From positions 9,210,471 through 9,274,470 of the forward strand of contig OY987247.1 in assembly GCA_963920765.1 (NCBI GenBank): a DNA stretch of 64,000 nucleotides, given 5' to 3'. This DNA is from Ulota crispa (taxonomy: Eukaryota; Streptophyta; Bryopsida; Orthotrichales; Orthotrichaceae). The translations under genes and the position numbers were made by a program. Position 1 is the stretch's first letter; every line of letters starts with the position of its first letter. The notes under the pieces are model-generated. The model was not told the origin of the DNA and searched no databases. It worked only from the letters and a program-made list of their open reading frames with translations. Below, in pieces: positions 22,814 through 35,500 of the stretch.

Positions 22814-24748
22814 TTAACTCCTAAAGGACCAAGCCCTTTTTTGTGAAAAACACTAAAACCGCCATTTCTAGGAGTTTTAGTAAAAAGGGATTTTATGTTT
22901 TGTTTTTGGGAAATCAAACTGTTGGATCTTGCCTTTAGAAAAGAAGAGGTACTTTGTGGGAAAAAAATTAGTTCATTCCAGATGAAGAGGATTGAGATAT
23001 TTACATCTAAAGTGAAAAAAAAAAGTTTTTTTCCATGCTACCCAAAAATTTCAGAAGCCTTTGACCACTCTTCTCAGGGAGATCACTCCCTCTTACACTT
23101 TTCATACACTTGCAATAATGACCTATTTAAATGGGGTCTATTTACCTTGTCAAAAATATTATAAGACATGGTATTTTTTAAAATAAAGGTAAATGTTAGT
23201 GATTAAGTGCACCGTATTGGTACTTATAATTTTTCCAGGGGCTCATTTTAAGCTACCCTATATTACCTACAATTCTTTATTTTCCTTATACCCCGGTTAT
23301 TCCTTGTAAATCATTCTATTTGTTATATACATTTTGTTTCTTAAGTTTAGCACTATCTTGAAAGTGTCTAGTACTATGAGCCATTGTGCAATGACATATA
23401 CACAATTTCAACATAAGAAACCAAAAGCAAAGAAGAGCCGGTAGAAGCCTTGGTAATACATATGGTAGCATAAGGAACAGCAAAAGAGTATAATTTGTGT
23501 TGAAAAACATAGTGAAGGATGGGAACATGTGCCCTCCATTGCTATACACTTGCTCTTCAAAGTTTGCCCATGAATACACAGCACATAGATGGGATTTTTT
23601 TTTCAAACAACTCTTACTTCCATTAGCGTCTCCACAGCAATAAAGGCAAGTCCATAAAGTAATACTAAAACCATTGGATACCCACTCCTTTGATGATGAC
23701 CAAGCAATTGGCAACAGCCATCCATCCACAAATTTTGTATAGTAAAATGTAATTTTTGTTCTTGTTGAGTGAACCATAAAGCCCATGGTCCCAAACCCTA
23801 TACCCTACACCCTATACCCTACATTCTATACCCTAAGTACTCACTAGTCACTACTATCTTTTTTTCTCTATGCTATTTTACATCTTCTGCTTACATAATT
23901 CTATCATTTTCTGTCTACCCTATATTCTATATAATCATGTTTTCCGCTACTAGACCACCCTATACTATATGTAATTTTTTTACAAATTTTACCCAGAATA
24001 AATATAATAGACCCTATATTTTATTGCACATAGTTTCTACTTATTTGTAAGTGACCTCCCCAAGCCACTCTTATAACAAAAAAATTGCTCTACCCAATGT
24101 TGCACTTTACTTTTTCCATGTACAAGATCAAGTTAGGTATGTGTAGAAGAATTTTCAAATCAATTGGAACTATACAATACATGAGAAAAATTAGTATGTA
24201 AAAAGATATAGAGAATGACTCAAAACACTAAATAGTTAAGAAATTAATTATTGAAATGAAAAATGCAAATCCCAATGGTTATAATGTTGTGAAAAAAACC
24301 TACTTCCTTCTATTTAATTTTTTTTCCAAAAGATTGAAAATTGAGTAAAATAAAGGACTTCAAAGTTTATTCCCGAGTAGAGAATCCATAACTGCCTACA
24401 AACAAAAAGTTCTCATAACTTTCATCTCATTGATTGAAATTGAATGATTAAAAGCATCCTACGTATAAAAAATCTAAAGAACCAGTTTCAAGTTTACATT
24501 TTAAAAAAATATAATTTTTAAAGAAATTTTTGGGCTACCCAAATAGGAGATCCTCCCCAAATTTTCATAAATTCATTCACAACTTTTTCATCAAAGGACA
24601 AAATGAAAAAAAAATTAGATGCCCACATAGATTTTTGAATTCCCCATCTTCAATAAAAATTCAAAAAATCACATAAAGTAATTTAGCCATAGGTACATGC
24701 CCAAAGTCCAGCTTATCCCCAAAGGGACAATGGTCCTTTACGGGTTAA
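22814..24748. mobile_element. Candidate long TTAA element, CCCCTAAAGGACC family
   Basis: The left end TTAACTCCTAAAGGACCAAG and the right end GGTCCTTTACGGGTTAA could delimit one 1.9-kb element. The last 390 bases clearly match the right half of the 9622 element. The middle is not shared with other copies and holds no recognisable transposase, so it may be unrelated DNA between two ends. Confidence 0.45.
23793..23837. repeat. Telomere-like heptamer tract (CCCTAYA)
   Basis: Six consecutive heptamers read CCCTATA, CCCTACA, CCCTATA, CCCTACA, TTCTATA and CCCTAAG. This is the plant telomere period with a variant base, and further CCCTATA motifs are scattered to 24020. Confidence 0.7.
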
Positions 24749-25133
24749 ATGGGTTAACTTACACCTACCCTAGTCTCCAAATTTTAAAAGATTCTTCTCT
24801 CCATGTTATTTAGAAGCGGTGGTTCTTTTATGATTATGTGCTAATTTTATGGTTTTATTTGCTGGATAGGGTCATATATGTGTTGTTCAAACATGTCTAG
24901 TTTTGAATGTCATTAATACAATAATTAAGAATGAAAATATGTAAGACTGAACATGTCAATTTATGCTTGTTTTTGTTTATGAATGTAAAAAGAGAATTAT
25001 TGTTAGTTGACTTTTAAATTCTTTATTGGGAATTTTGAGTTTTATAAAAAATTTCCAAAGTTATTCAACTAAAATTAGGCAAAAGCTCCAAATGTTACAC
25101 AACAACATTGTTCATAACCCTTATAATCTTTAT

Positions 25134-25268
25134 CACTACAAGGAAATAATGGTCAAATCTACAAAAAGTTAACAAAGATTATGACCTAATTTACTATATA
25201 TTATATTGTAAATTAGGTCACAATCTTTGTCAAATTTTTGTAAATTCAACCATTGTTTCCTTGTAGTG
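25134..25268. mobile_element. Short CACTA-type MITE
   Basis: The element starts CACTACAAGGAAA and ends with its complement TTTCCTTGTAGTG. Nearly all of its 135 bases form one hairpin around a TATATTATATT centre. CACTACAAG-type tips are typical of the CACTA (En/Spm) superfamily. A clean three-base target duplication is not evident. Confidence 0.75.
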
Positions 25269-25953
25269 TTACAAGTGCACTAGGTGGGTAGCATGTCACA
25301 ATTTAGAGCTTTCAAGAAAAAATCAAACAATGATTTAAGAAGATTGCAAGAAGCAAGTTTTCAATATTGTAGATTTTATTTTCTTTCCTTTTGATATGAA
25401 TTGGTATAGAGCTTTGCACACAAATTATGAAGTACCCAATGACAAAATTAGTCATGTAGTTGACATATAGGCACAAATTCCTTTGCAAGCATACTTGGAT
25501 GTACTTTCTTCGTTTCATGCAGCCCATTCAATAGACGTTTGCACAATCATCCATTATCCACATATTGGAGGTTGGCACTTTGAAGGGTTAAGTGAAAATT
25601 GAAACTTTGGGATTTCAAAATACATGAATATCTGTTATAACGTTCAACCTAGAAGAACAATTAAACTGTACCTTTCAACCAAAAGTTTTAGATATTGATC
25701 CGTAAGTTGTATTCAGAAATTTTTATGTACGATGCATCCACCAGTTTGTATTAATAAAATCTAAAACACAGAATTTGTAATTTCTTCAAAATTGGATCAT
25801 TAAATGAAATAAAAAACATCCACAATTTTTTTCTCTCTCATTGAATGTAATATTGAAATATATTTGTAGCACTTTTCTTTATACTTTATAGCAATAAAAA
25901 ATTTAAGTTATGTTTGAAGAATCATCTTTTGAATTAGAAAAGTTAAATTTTAG
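25269..25953. other. Intergenic, nothing recognised
   Basis: AT-rich DNA without recognisable genes. Confidence 0.4.
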
Positions 25954-26257
25954 GGAAAATTTCATGGACACCCTTGAAGTTTGCAATATTTTCAAAGATG
26001 CTCCTTCAAAAATATCACAAATACCCTTGGACCAAAAAAATTAAGCATTTGTTTTGTTGTGCATGTCACTTCCCTTCTTCTTTTGTGCGCACATTACTTC
26101 TTTCTTGTTATGCGTGCGCATAAAGGAAGAAAGGAAGTGGCATGCACAACAAAACAAACTCCAAAAAATGTTAATCCAAGGGGATTTGTGATATTTTGAA
26201 AAAGCCAGGGTATTTATGAAACTATTGCAAACTTTAGGGGTATCCATGAAATTTTTC
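25954..26257. mobile_element. Foldback MITE with AAATTTCATGGACACCC ends
   Basis: The left end AAATTTCATGGACACCC and the right end GGGTATCCATGAAATTT are inverted. The pairing continues inward to a centre near 26085-26120 (CACTTCCCTTCTTC and GAAGAAAGGAAGTG). There is no coding capacity. Confidence 0.8.
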
Positions 26258-26456
26258 ATGAATTTTAAGGAGAGATAAACTTGCACTCTTTGAACTGAAA
26301 TTCAACATTAAAACTACTTTGCAACCATTGCGTAAATGATAAAAAACTTTGAACATTTTTATTAGCAAATCAAGAAAAAATCCAATGCACTAAATAGTGT
26401 GGTATTTGGAATCTGTACTCAAATTTACAAGGGTTCAATGTCTATAAATAAAAGAC

Positions 26457-26536
26457 TTAACCCATTAATGACCGAGCGACCAATACGTGGTTGATTCTTA
26501 GTGTACTTGGGGACCCTTTGGTTGTTAATGGGTTAA
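26457..26536. mobile_element. 80-bp TTAA mini-element
   Basis: TTAACCCATTAATGACCGAG at the left is mirrored by GTTGTTAATGGGTTAA at the right, with TTAA at both ends. It is the smallest TTAA-type element in the window and could be a deletion end-product of that superfamily. Confidence 0.65.
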
Positions 26537-26674
26537 ATCCTACCCAAGTTTTTATATTCTCATACCTAGGTCACTCTTGAACTCTCTGGATTGTGTTCTA
26601 AATACAACATAAGATCAAAGCTTTGATAGTCTTAAACAATTTTTATATTCTGAAATATGATTGTGTTTATTATG

Positions 26675-27064
26675 AGGAATTGTTAAAGCTATACCCAAAA
26701 TTGCTAAAATCACACCCCAAGGTGTGCATTGAGCATGAAATGTGAGAACTTATGCTTTGGATCAAAAGAATTGTTTTACCTTTACTAAGGCTATGTTCAA
26801 AAAAATTGGAGGTGCTTGAATTTGAAACTAAAAATATAAGATTTTTGAATTACTTCAAGCAAAAATACATCAAAAAAATTGCAATGGTGCAATAAAAGTT
26901 CAATAAATATTTATATTTGTTCTTCTTTCTTTCAAGGACGTGGTAATGCTGTGATTGGATTAATGATGGATCACTTGAATTTAAAAAAATAGCATTAGAT
27001 TCACAAATTACATGCTCACAAAGGTGTGGCATTAACAATTTTGGGTGTGGCTTTAGCAATTCCC
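26675..27064. mobile_element. GGGAATTACTACAGC-family MITE, copy 3 (diverged)
   Basis: The interior, including TTTCTTTCAAGGACGTGGTAA and GATGGATCACTTGAAT, aligns with the 3289 element in the same orientation. The ends have drifted (GGAATTGTTAAAGC and GCTTTAGCAATTCC), so this is the oldest of three copies. Confidence 0.8.
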
Positions 27065-27489
27065 TAGTTACATGTGTAACATTTATTACATCCTAAAAGA
27101 AAATAAGATGAGTTCATATACAAGGATAAAATGAGTTTAATTGTTCCCATGCAAAATTTCTAGTTGTTTGCATCCTTAATTGGATTTCAGTATAAACACA
27201 CTTTTTTTTCCATAAACCATAATATGCTCTTCACATTAGTTGCAAAACAACAAAGACTAACTTTCCTTGCACTAGCAAAAGAAAACCACTTATTATAGGA
27301 CATTTTTATATGATATGTAACACCTCCACAAGCACTAAACTCAAACACTAAACTCAATGTTTGCTCAACACCACAACATCCTTCTTATTATCACGCTAGC
27401 CAATCTTTATTGACATGTCTTTCTTTTCTTACCAAACTTAAGTATCAATAATTCAAACATACCTTTGACAAAATTGTAGTAGGTACTTA

Positions 27490-27616
27490 TAGCATTCTAT
27501 AACCTAGATATTTCCCTTGGTATCTTTGTAGCACCTCACCTCACTAAATATTATAGCATTCTATAACCTAGATATTTCCCTTGGTGTCTTTGTAGCACCT
27601 CACCTCACTAAATTAA
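27490..27616. repeat. 64-bp tandem duplication downstream of CPN60
   Basis: The unit containing TAGCATTCTATAACCTAG and CACCTCACCTCACTAAAT occurs twice, starting at 27490 and 27554, with one mismatch noticed. It lies 110 to 240 bases after the CPN60 stop codon, probably in or near the 3' untranslated part. Confidence 0.85.
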
Positions 27617-28934
27617 ATATAAAGTATTCCTCTCTAGATTCTTGCAACAAATGTGCAATGAAAATTCAAATCCTCTTTTAGAGAGGAATAGACCCCATAA
27701 TTGGTTAAGAATGTTATCTATGAATGCCTCAACCATACATGCCCCCATTCATACCTCCCATGCCCCCCATCCCTCCCATGCCTCCCATCAGCTCTTTTTC
27801 TTCCTTGTTGTCGAAGTCAGCTACTATTGCTTCCGTTGTGGTCATAAGAGAAGAAACACTGCACATCCAAACAAACATTACAATTGGGGAAAATAAAATT
27901 TAAAAATTTGCTAATTTTTTGTTAAAAAATTGGTTATCAAGTTGGGTTTTTGTTTTTGCTATGTATCTAGATGTCAAAACACAAAGCCCAGTTTCTTGAC
28001 ACCAAAACTTCCAAATAATGATGTTGTGTAAGGCTTTGAAAGTGAATCAGAACCTGAAAAATAGAGACTTATAATTTCACACATATTGTCACTAGTCCCA
28101 AGTTTCAACGTCTCGACTCATCATTCAAATTTTGAGAATTCATTAAGACGTAAGGTAGAGAGTGAACAAAAATATCTGAAAAGCTTTTGTTGACTGGTAA
28201 CGACATGCCAATTATACTTTATTATCTGCAAGTAAGTTGGACCTTATAATCTACGTGTGGTGGCCATTAATTTAAAGAAGAAGCGTTAGGTTATAAGTCA
28301 TAATTATTCTTCTTTAGTTCTATACTGTCACTCAAATTCTCAAGATTTTTTTCATTTTTCTTTTTAAAATCGATTGATCCAAATTATAGCGTCTTGTGGA
28401 CCTGGATTGAGTATATTGTGTGTGTGGTTTTACTACAACTTGTAATAGGTACATGTTGCACTTAAGTATGATGGTATAAGATGACAACATGTGTTTATTA
28501 TAAGCTATAACATGTCACAAGCAATACTTCATTTGGCATTGTCAACAAGAAAAATAGCAACAAATGTTTACTAACACAATATAAACTGTATTTGTTGAGG
28601 ACAAACCATTTGAACGGTGTGCCATGTAAGCAACAAAAAATGGTGGAATTCACGTATCTTGACACAAATGAAATGGTGGCTAATTTTCACTCAAAATTTC
28701 TACCAAAGGAAAATTTTAGTTTTTGCAAGGAGAGGTTGGGAGTATACTCATTCACTTCAATGAAGAAGAATTTAGTGAAAATGAGAAAGTTACTAATTTG
28801 AATAAGCCATGTCTTAAATGAGTGGAAGTTGGTAACTTGATGCACATCAAGTGGTACATATTGTTGATGCTTAGGTATGCGGGAGTGTTGAATTAAGTTA
28901 ATCATTGATAAGTTTATTGATAATGAGGTAGGTA

Positions 28935-28981
28935 CATAAGATTCAGTAGCCTGAAGAGAGGCTGTCTTTCCCTCTTTTTAG
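28935..28981. repeat. 46-bp sequence shared with 57868-57914
   Basis: ATTCAGTAGCCTGAAGAGAG and the following GCTGTCTTTCCCTCT recur at 57870 with about one mismatch before the similarity ends. It lies inside the last CPN60 intron. Nature unknown. Confidence 0.6.
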
Positions 28982-29016
28982 GTATCATTCACTAACACAT
29001 AATGACATACATAATG

Positions 29017-29022
<6 letters not shown>

Positions 29023-29079
<57 letters not shown>

Positions 29080-29484
29080 AAATTACTAGAGCAACACCCT
29101 AAATTGCTAACGGGACACCCCCTCTAAGCATGAAATTTGATAAATTAGTGCTATTTTTGATTTATTAAGTAGTCCATCATTCATTCAGTCACAACATTAT
29201 CACCTCCTTGAAAGAAAACATGACAAACATATATATTTTTTGAAATATTATTGCACCAATACTACTTTTTTATATGTCTTTGCTTTAAGTAACTCAAAAG
29301 TCCTATATTTTTAGTTTGAAATTTAAGCACACCTATTTTCTTTTAGTGTAACCTTTGAATGATAAAGGTGAAACAAATCTTTTGATCCAAATAAAAAAAA
29401 TTAGCAAAATTAGCATTAAAATTCACATTTTCATGCTCAAAGGGGGTGTCCCGTTAGCAATTTAGGGTGTCGCTATAGTAACTC

Positions 29485-29522
<38 letters not shown>
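29023..29522. repeat. (TA)n microsatellite split by a MITE
   Basis: Runs of TA occupy about 29023-29077 and 29488-29522, on either side of the MITE at 29078-29485. The MITE appears to have inserted into a TA tract, which fits a TA-rich target preference. Confidence 0.85.
29078..29485. mobile_element. GGGAATTACTACAGC-family MITE, copy 2
   Basis: The element lies in the last CPN60 intron. Ends GGAAATTACTAGAGCAACAC and GTGTCGCTATAGTAACTCC match the family, and the interior aligns with the reverse complement of the 3289 element over nearly its full length. Confidence 0.85.
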
Positions 29523-29527
<5 letters not shown>

Positions 29528-32500
29528 TTATTTAATTGAATTTTTTTGACATGGCTGGCCCCCACATTGACGTATGTGTAATAAATTGAGCCTTTCATAA
29601 ACTTTGTGACAAATTTAGCCAAGTATCCTCTTAGCTACTGATGGGTGTGGAATATTCCACACTCTTCAATTGGAGGGAGGGCAAGCTTGCTGAGGGCTAT
29701 TGAATGTTATGTAGAACACTATTAGTATACTAGTAGCTAGAAGATTAGAAAATTCCACCACTAATAAATACACAACACATCTAGTAATTCTTATCTATTC
29801 TTGGATATGTAGAGACATCTAAGCAATATATAACTTTATGTACCTCACTAGGTGACAACTATACAATCAAATGTTCTCTTACTCAATGTTTCACTTCTAT
29901 AGTTGGGTGATGAACTATAAACTTATACCATAATATTCTTCAAACAATGGACATCATCTTGGTATTGCAAATGTAGAAAGTAAATTTGAAACCTAGCTGT
30001 GAGAATGATACATACTTTTGTGACTTGCGCCACTCAACTTGTACAATTCTCCTCATCTAGGCTCCAAATTGAAGTTATCTAGTTTTTGTGTTGCACAAAG
30101 AAGTTGAGATAGAAGTAGGAAAATGGGGCTTACCTCGCTGCATTAACAAGAGCACTTCTGATAACTTTTAGAGGGTCAATGATTCCAGCTTTCACAACAT
30201 CCACGTACTCTCCTATAAATACATGAAACAAGATATCATTAATATTTTCTTAATTCAAAGTTCATGATACGCTAGAAACTTAGAGCCACACCAAGCCCCT
30301 TGGGATAACTATTTAGTATGTATTGTGAAAACCATTGAGATCATAGGGGTGACAATGAGAAGTGCTATTGTGTTTATAATATTGTATCAAGAGTGAAGGA
30401 TATTTTGACCATTTAAACAAAAGCCACATTGGATGCCTAATTTACCAATTTTGGTTGACCAAAGGTGTTTAGCTATATTAACTCACCTCCAACCTACTAT
30501 TTTCATCCATAAAAATACTATTGGATTCTCTCCACAACGCTTAGAAGCAAATGGTTAAGACAAACATAGAGATAGAAGGCTTTCAAATCTTGCTCAAAGT
30601 GTTCAAAATTTAGACCAACCTTATATGGGTTAAAAAGTGCATATTTAAACGTCAAGGAGATTAAACCCACCTTTTACAGAATCATAACCCAGATTGAGGT
30701 TCGATTGCTCCAAAAGCTTGCCAACCACAACAGCTCCCTCCAATCCTGCATTTTGCACAATTGTGTAGGCAGGCATCTGTACGTACCCAATTTTCATTAA
30801 CATTTTCCATATTAAAAATCAAGAGGTGTTTTTTCAAGAGCTAAAAGTTCAAGATACAAGTTGAGAATGACAAAGAGATTACATTTACAAGATCATATAA
30901 CTAAGATGAAACCAAAGAAAAACCAGCAGCAATTTGGATAAGAACTTTTGGATCATGCAATCAAAAGAGAAGCAACCCTTGTTTATTGTTTAAGGTCATG
31001 TATATTTTTGTATAGTTCAAATAACTCCCCTGCTCTATTGATTACTCCATTGATTGCTAAATCCCAATTATGATTACAATCATCTACAGGGGAAAAAAGG
31101 AATAAAAAAAATAGAGTAACAAAAGATGATTTTCAAGTGCATTGTCATACCTTTAGAGCATTTTGAACAATCTGAACCCCAATTTTTTGATCAAAGTTTT
31201 CAATAACCAACTTATCAAGCTCTCGTGAGGCATACAAGAGAGCCGCACCACCACCTACAAATTTGATGAAATTTTATTGGTTTTCCATGTGTCTAGCTGT
31301 GGATTTGCACCAAAGCATCCTTGTTAAAGTGCTTGAACTATGGAATGAAAGTTCACTTTAAAAAAACCGCTACACGGATTGTAGTTCCCCATTCCAAATA
31401 TGTATGCCATTCAATAATACAGAAAATTCACTCCACTTCAATGGTACATAACTCATTATTTCTTGAAACTTTGTAAATGATTGCCGATTGCACACAGTTC
31501 TTTTCAAAATGCTTATTTGTCCATTATATGGATGTTACAAGGGATTTTGTTTCTATTTTTAGGCGGTGCAAGTTGCACAATGTAATGATGTAGCTTACAT
31601 CCATTGATCTAGATAGATGAGAGGTGTAGAGCATATATGAACTCTTATTTGTTCATAAAAAATTATATACAAACAATTATATTGCTTTTGAGCAAAGTAA
31701 ACCTTGGATTCTGGACTTGGAATTTGGGGTTCAAGATTTAGGGTCCAGGGCTTGAGGTTTTGTATTTAGGGTGTAGGGAGCATATGCATATTTGCAGTTA
31801 CGTCTACTCTGAAATGGGATACTTCTCACCAAATATTCCCCTCAAAAAAAAATATTGCTTTTAAGTTAACCCCTTAGCAAAGAGAAACACAAATCTAAGA
31901 GAATGCTTACCAGGTACAATGCCCTCTTCCATAGCTGCTTTAGTGGCATTCAAAGCATCAGTCACCCGGTCTTTTTTCTCATTGACTTCTACTTCACTCG
32001 CACCTCCAATCTACATATCACTTTGAGTTTTTTTAATTTTTGTACCTACGTGATTCTAAATAAGGATTTTGCCAATTCGCGTTCACGTTGAGACACTAAT
32101 GAATACGCAACGTGAAGAAGCAACACATGTTTCAAATGCAAAAATGAATGTGTGATATGTAGTGGCACCAATATTCCTTTGCATTTTTGTAAAAAGAAAA
32201 GAGTGAGAGGTAAAGCCGCTACTTGTTTCATTTGAACATTGAACTTCCACAATTTTGACTAAATTCTTTTATCTTGCTCTTATGGATCAAGTACTGCAAT
32301 TTAGAACTATACATAAATAGAAACAAGTTTCACACATATAGTTATTTGATTTTTTCATCCACCCATATGTTATTAAATTCATCAGTTAGTTTTCTAACAT
32401 TTGTATGGTGTAGTTCTCCAACATAATTATGTGCAAATGTTTTATGGTTCAAATAGTACAAGTGTGTTGCACCTAAAATTGGTAAAATTCCAGTTTACAC

Positions 32501-35500
32501 AATAGCCCTTCAAAAATGACTCCAAAAAGTAAATGTGATTAAAACCTTAAAACACTTCTAAAATTAACATTAAAAAGGTTTGAAAGAAAAATCTTGTAAA
32601 GATCACTAACAAAAAATCCATAATCAAGATTAAAGGGAATTTTGAATTATTAGTTACAGATTTCTTTGATAAATATAAGTGAATGTAATGGTAAATCAAG
32701 CTATGTGCAAATGATCTACATGGCATAGTCTACTTTTTTTTTTGAAAACCATCTATTTTGTGAATTACAATCCATTGCACATCTTTCACAATTTTGTAGA
32801 TCTACAATACTCTGGTCCCTAAGGGGTTAAAGGAGAGAAAAAGTGAATCAAGCAATAGACCTTGAGAATGGCAACACCTCCGGAGAGTTTAGCAAGCCTC
32901 TCCTCCAATTTTTCTTTGTCATACTCTAAACTGGATTGACTCAAAGCATCCCGGATCTGCAAGTGTGATTCTCATCCAAATTAAATAATGTTCTGATCAT
33001 GCCTTGTAAGTCATTTAGTACTTGGGGTACTTTAAAAATAGAAAGAGCATGCAATATGCTCTACTACCGTAAGCCTTACAGTTGGTTCATCCAAAAATAA
33101 TTCCATAAAAAGAATTTCATAAAAGTACGGTGAGAAGATGGAACAATGTTGACCATAAATGTTGTAAAAAGATGAAAGTATACTATAACTATGCCAAAGT
33201 GTTGAAAAAATCCAACATCCACAGCTTCAAATAACTCAAAAAATTTGCAATAATGCAATGCAATTACTATTTTATACCAATGCATTTTAGTAAAAATTCA
33301 AAGAACTGAACTCAATGTTTTGAAGAACATAAATAGTGTGTCTTGGTTATAGTAAAATGCTATGCTATACACCTATGTTAGAAAATAAAGAGCTGCAGAC
33401 CTGATCAAGACGTTCCTCAATGAGAGCCTTGTCACTAGCACCATCCAAGATAATTGTGTCTTCTTTAGATATTGTGACCTACAAGATTCAATTCCTCATT
33501 CACATTGTATTTCATGAAAAAATGTCATATTTTAATATTAAATTTTTTTGTTTGAGTCTGGGCAAATTGGATTCAAATAAACAATGAATTTGATTGTTCA
33601 TTTCTCATTGTTTATGTTAATTATTTTTATTATTTAGGTGTCTTTTAATATAAATCATAATAAAATTCACAATTTGTAACAATATTTGGGAAGTTTTTCT
33701 TAGCTTTTGTATGGCATGTGACGTTTTCATGAATAACAGAGTTCATTTCAAAGAATCACTAAGAACAACAAGAGGATCTAAGTAGATCTCAAATAAAACT
33801 AGTGACCACTAAAAATTTGACAACTAACCCTTTCAGAGCCGGGGGTTCTTGTAACGTATCTAATTGATTTGGACTGTCCAAAGACCATAAACAATAATCC
33901 AAAAAGAGAAAGTTTGGAGATATATGCAAAATATTGGGAGAAACTCACAATGTTTTGCATTGTTTAGAGTTACATGAATAGTCTAGAATAAGTTTAAAAA
34001 TTCATAATAATTGCAGTATTTTTAAGATGCAAAGACATGTTCAAAAGTGCAATTTAAGAGAATAATTAAATGATGGCTTTCATACAAACATACTAGACTA
34101 CAATCCATAAATCATGTTTATACAATTGGATCTACCGTTCTATTTAGTGACATTTATCAACCTTGTTCATTGTTATAGAAAGTGAGTTGGGAAGCTTGAA
34201 AGGAAAAAAATTACAAAAGTGATACATACCTTCTTCGCGGCTCCAAACATTTCTAGTTCTATCTTCTCTAATCTCAACCCAAGATCTTCACAGATGAGCT
34301 GCATTCATCATGCAAACAATGAGAAATAGAAAAATCTTTCTATAATAATCAATAACAAGCTCCCTGGAGCATAGACATGAAGGATATGCGCTGTAGCCCT
34401 TATACGTTGTAGTCCTCTATGAAGATTCCCAGCTGAGGTAAAGCAGCGGAGGATAAGGTTGGATGTAACTTGCTAGGTTCAGCAACTAAATCTCTGCTAC
34501 ACATTTCAACTGATTATCTAATGCATAATGTTCTTTAGTTCTTTAAAGAAAGATCTATGTACTTATGAAATCAGCATCTTAGCTGGAATTCATGATACCA
34601 CCTACAAACCTTATAATCATTTTGAGGCATGGTTTCAGAAGGAATAATGTTTTCAGAAAAGGAAAATGAAACCAATGGTTACGCATTCCAGTGTGGTATG
34701 ACTTCATTGACATGTTGAAGCCTGTGATAGCTGAGTGTCCAAAGTTTAGATTGAATCTTTGAAATGATGTGTCAGATTGTCATTTAGAATGAAAATGGTG
34801 CGGTTTAACACTACTAAAGAATGTTATGACAAGTGAAAGTCTAAAGCCCATGAAATACTACATGTTGTTAGCCCATTTAATGTGTACCCTTGAAAGTTCA
34901 AGCTGGTTCTAGTTTTGTTCTTGTTCTCTTTGATATCCTCCTACCGGAAACATAGATTTTCATTCAAAGTTGCATCGGCTAAAAATGTGATGTAGGGTAT
35001 CACTAAAGATGGAGTACTTATTTAGTTAACATAAAAGAAGCAGACGAGATAGCAGCCCACCTGACCACCAATCAGGATAGCCAAGTCTTGCAAAACAGAG
35101 TTTCTGCTCTCCCCATATCCAGGAGCTTTTATAGCACAAACCTGTTTCAAGACCAATCCCAATGTGACACGTAGCAAAGAAGGAGTCAAGATAAGGGTAA
35201 TACATTCATTACTAAAAACCCTCAGTAAAACAATGAACAATTATAAAAGGGCAAGATAATTTCAGAACTTGAACATAAACAAACAGGTACTATCCATGCC
35301 TGAGCTAATCAATGAGAAGCATGGATCTATCCTGAAAATGGGGATTGTGACTCTAGTTCCTTCTCTTTTCCAACCATAATATGCTGTGGGGATGCAAATG
35401 ACAGGAATGGTTTATGTCACTACTCATGATCAACCTTGTAACATTAACGTTTTGTGAAAAGAAATGAGTAAACATAAGTTTCAACACACTTTCACTCCAC

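Noticed and set aside
31866..32830. TTAACCCCTTAGC and CCTAAGGGGTTAA as ends of one TTAA element
   Set aside because: The interval would contain a CPN60 exon (31911-32010), so the two ends cannot belong to one inserted element, though one may be a solo remnant.
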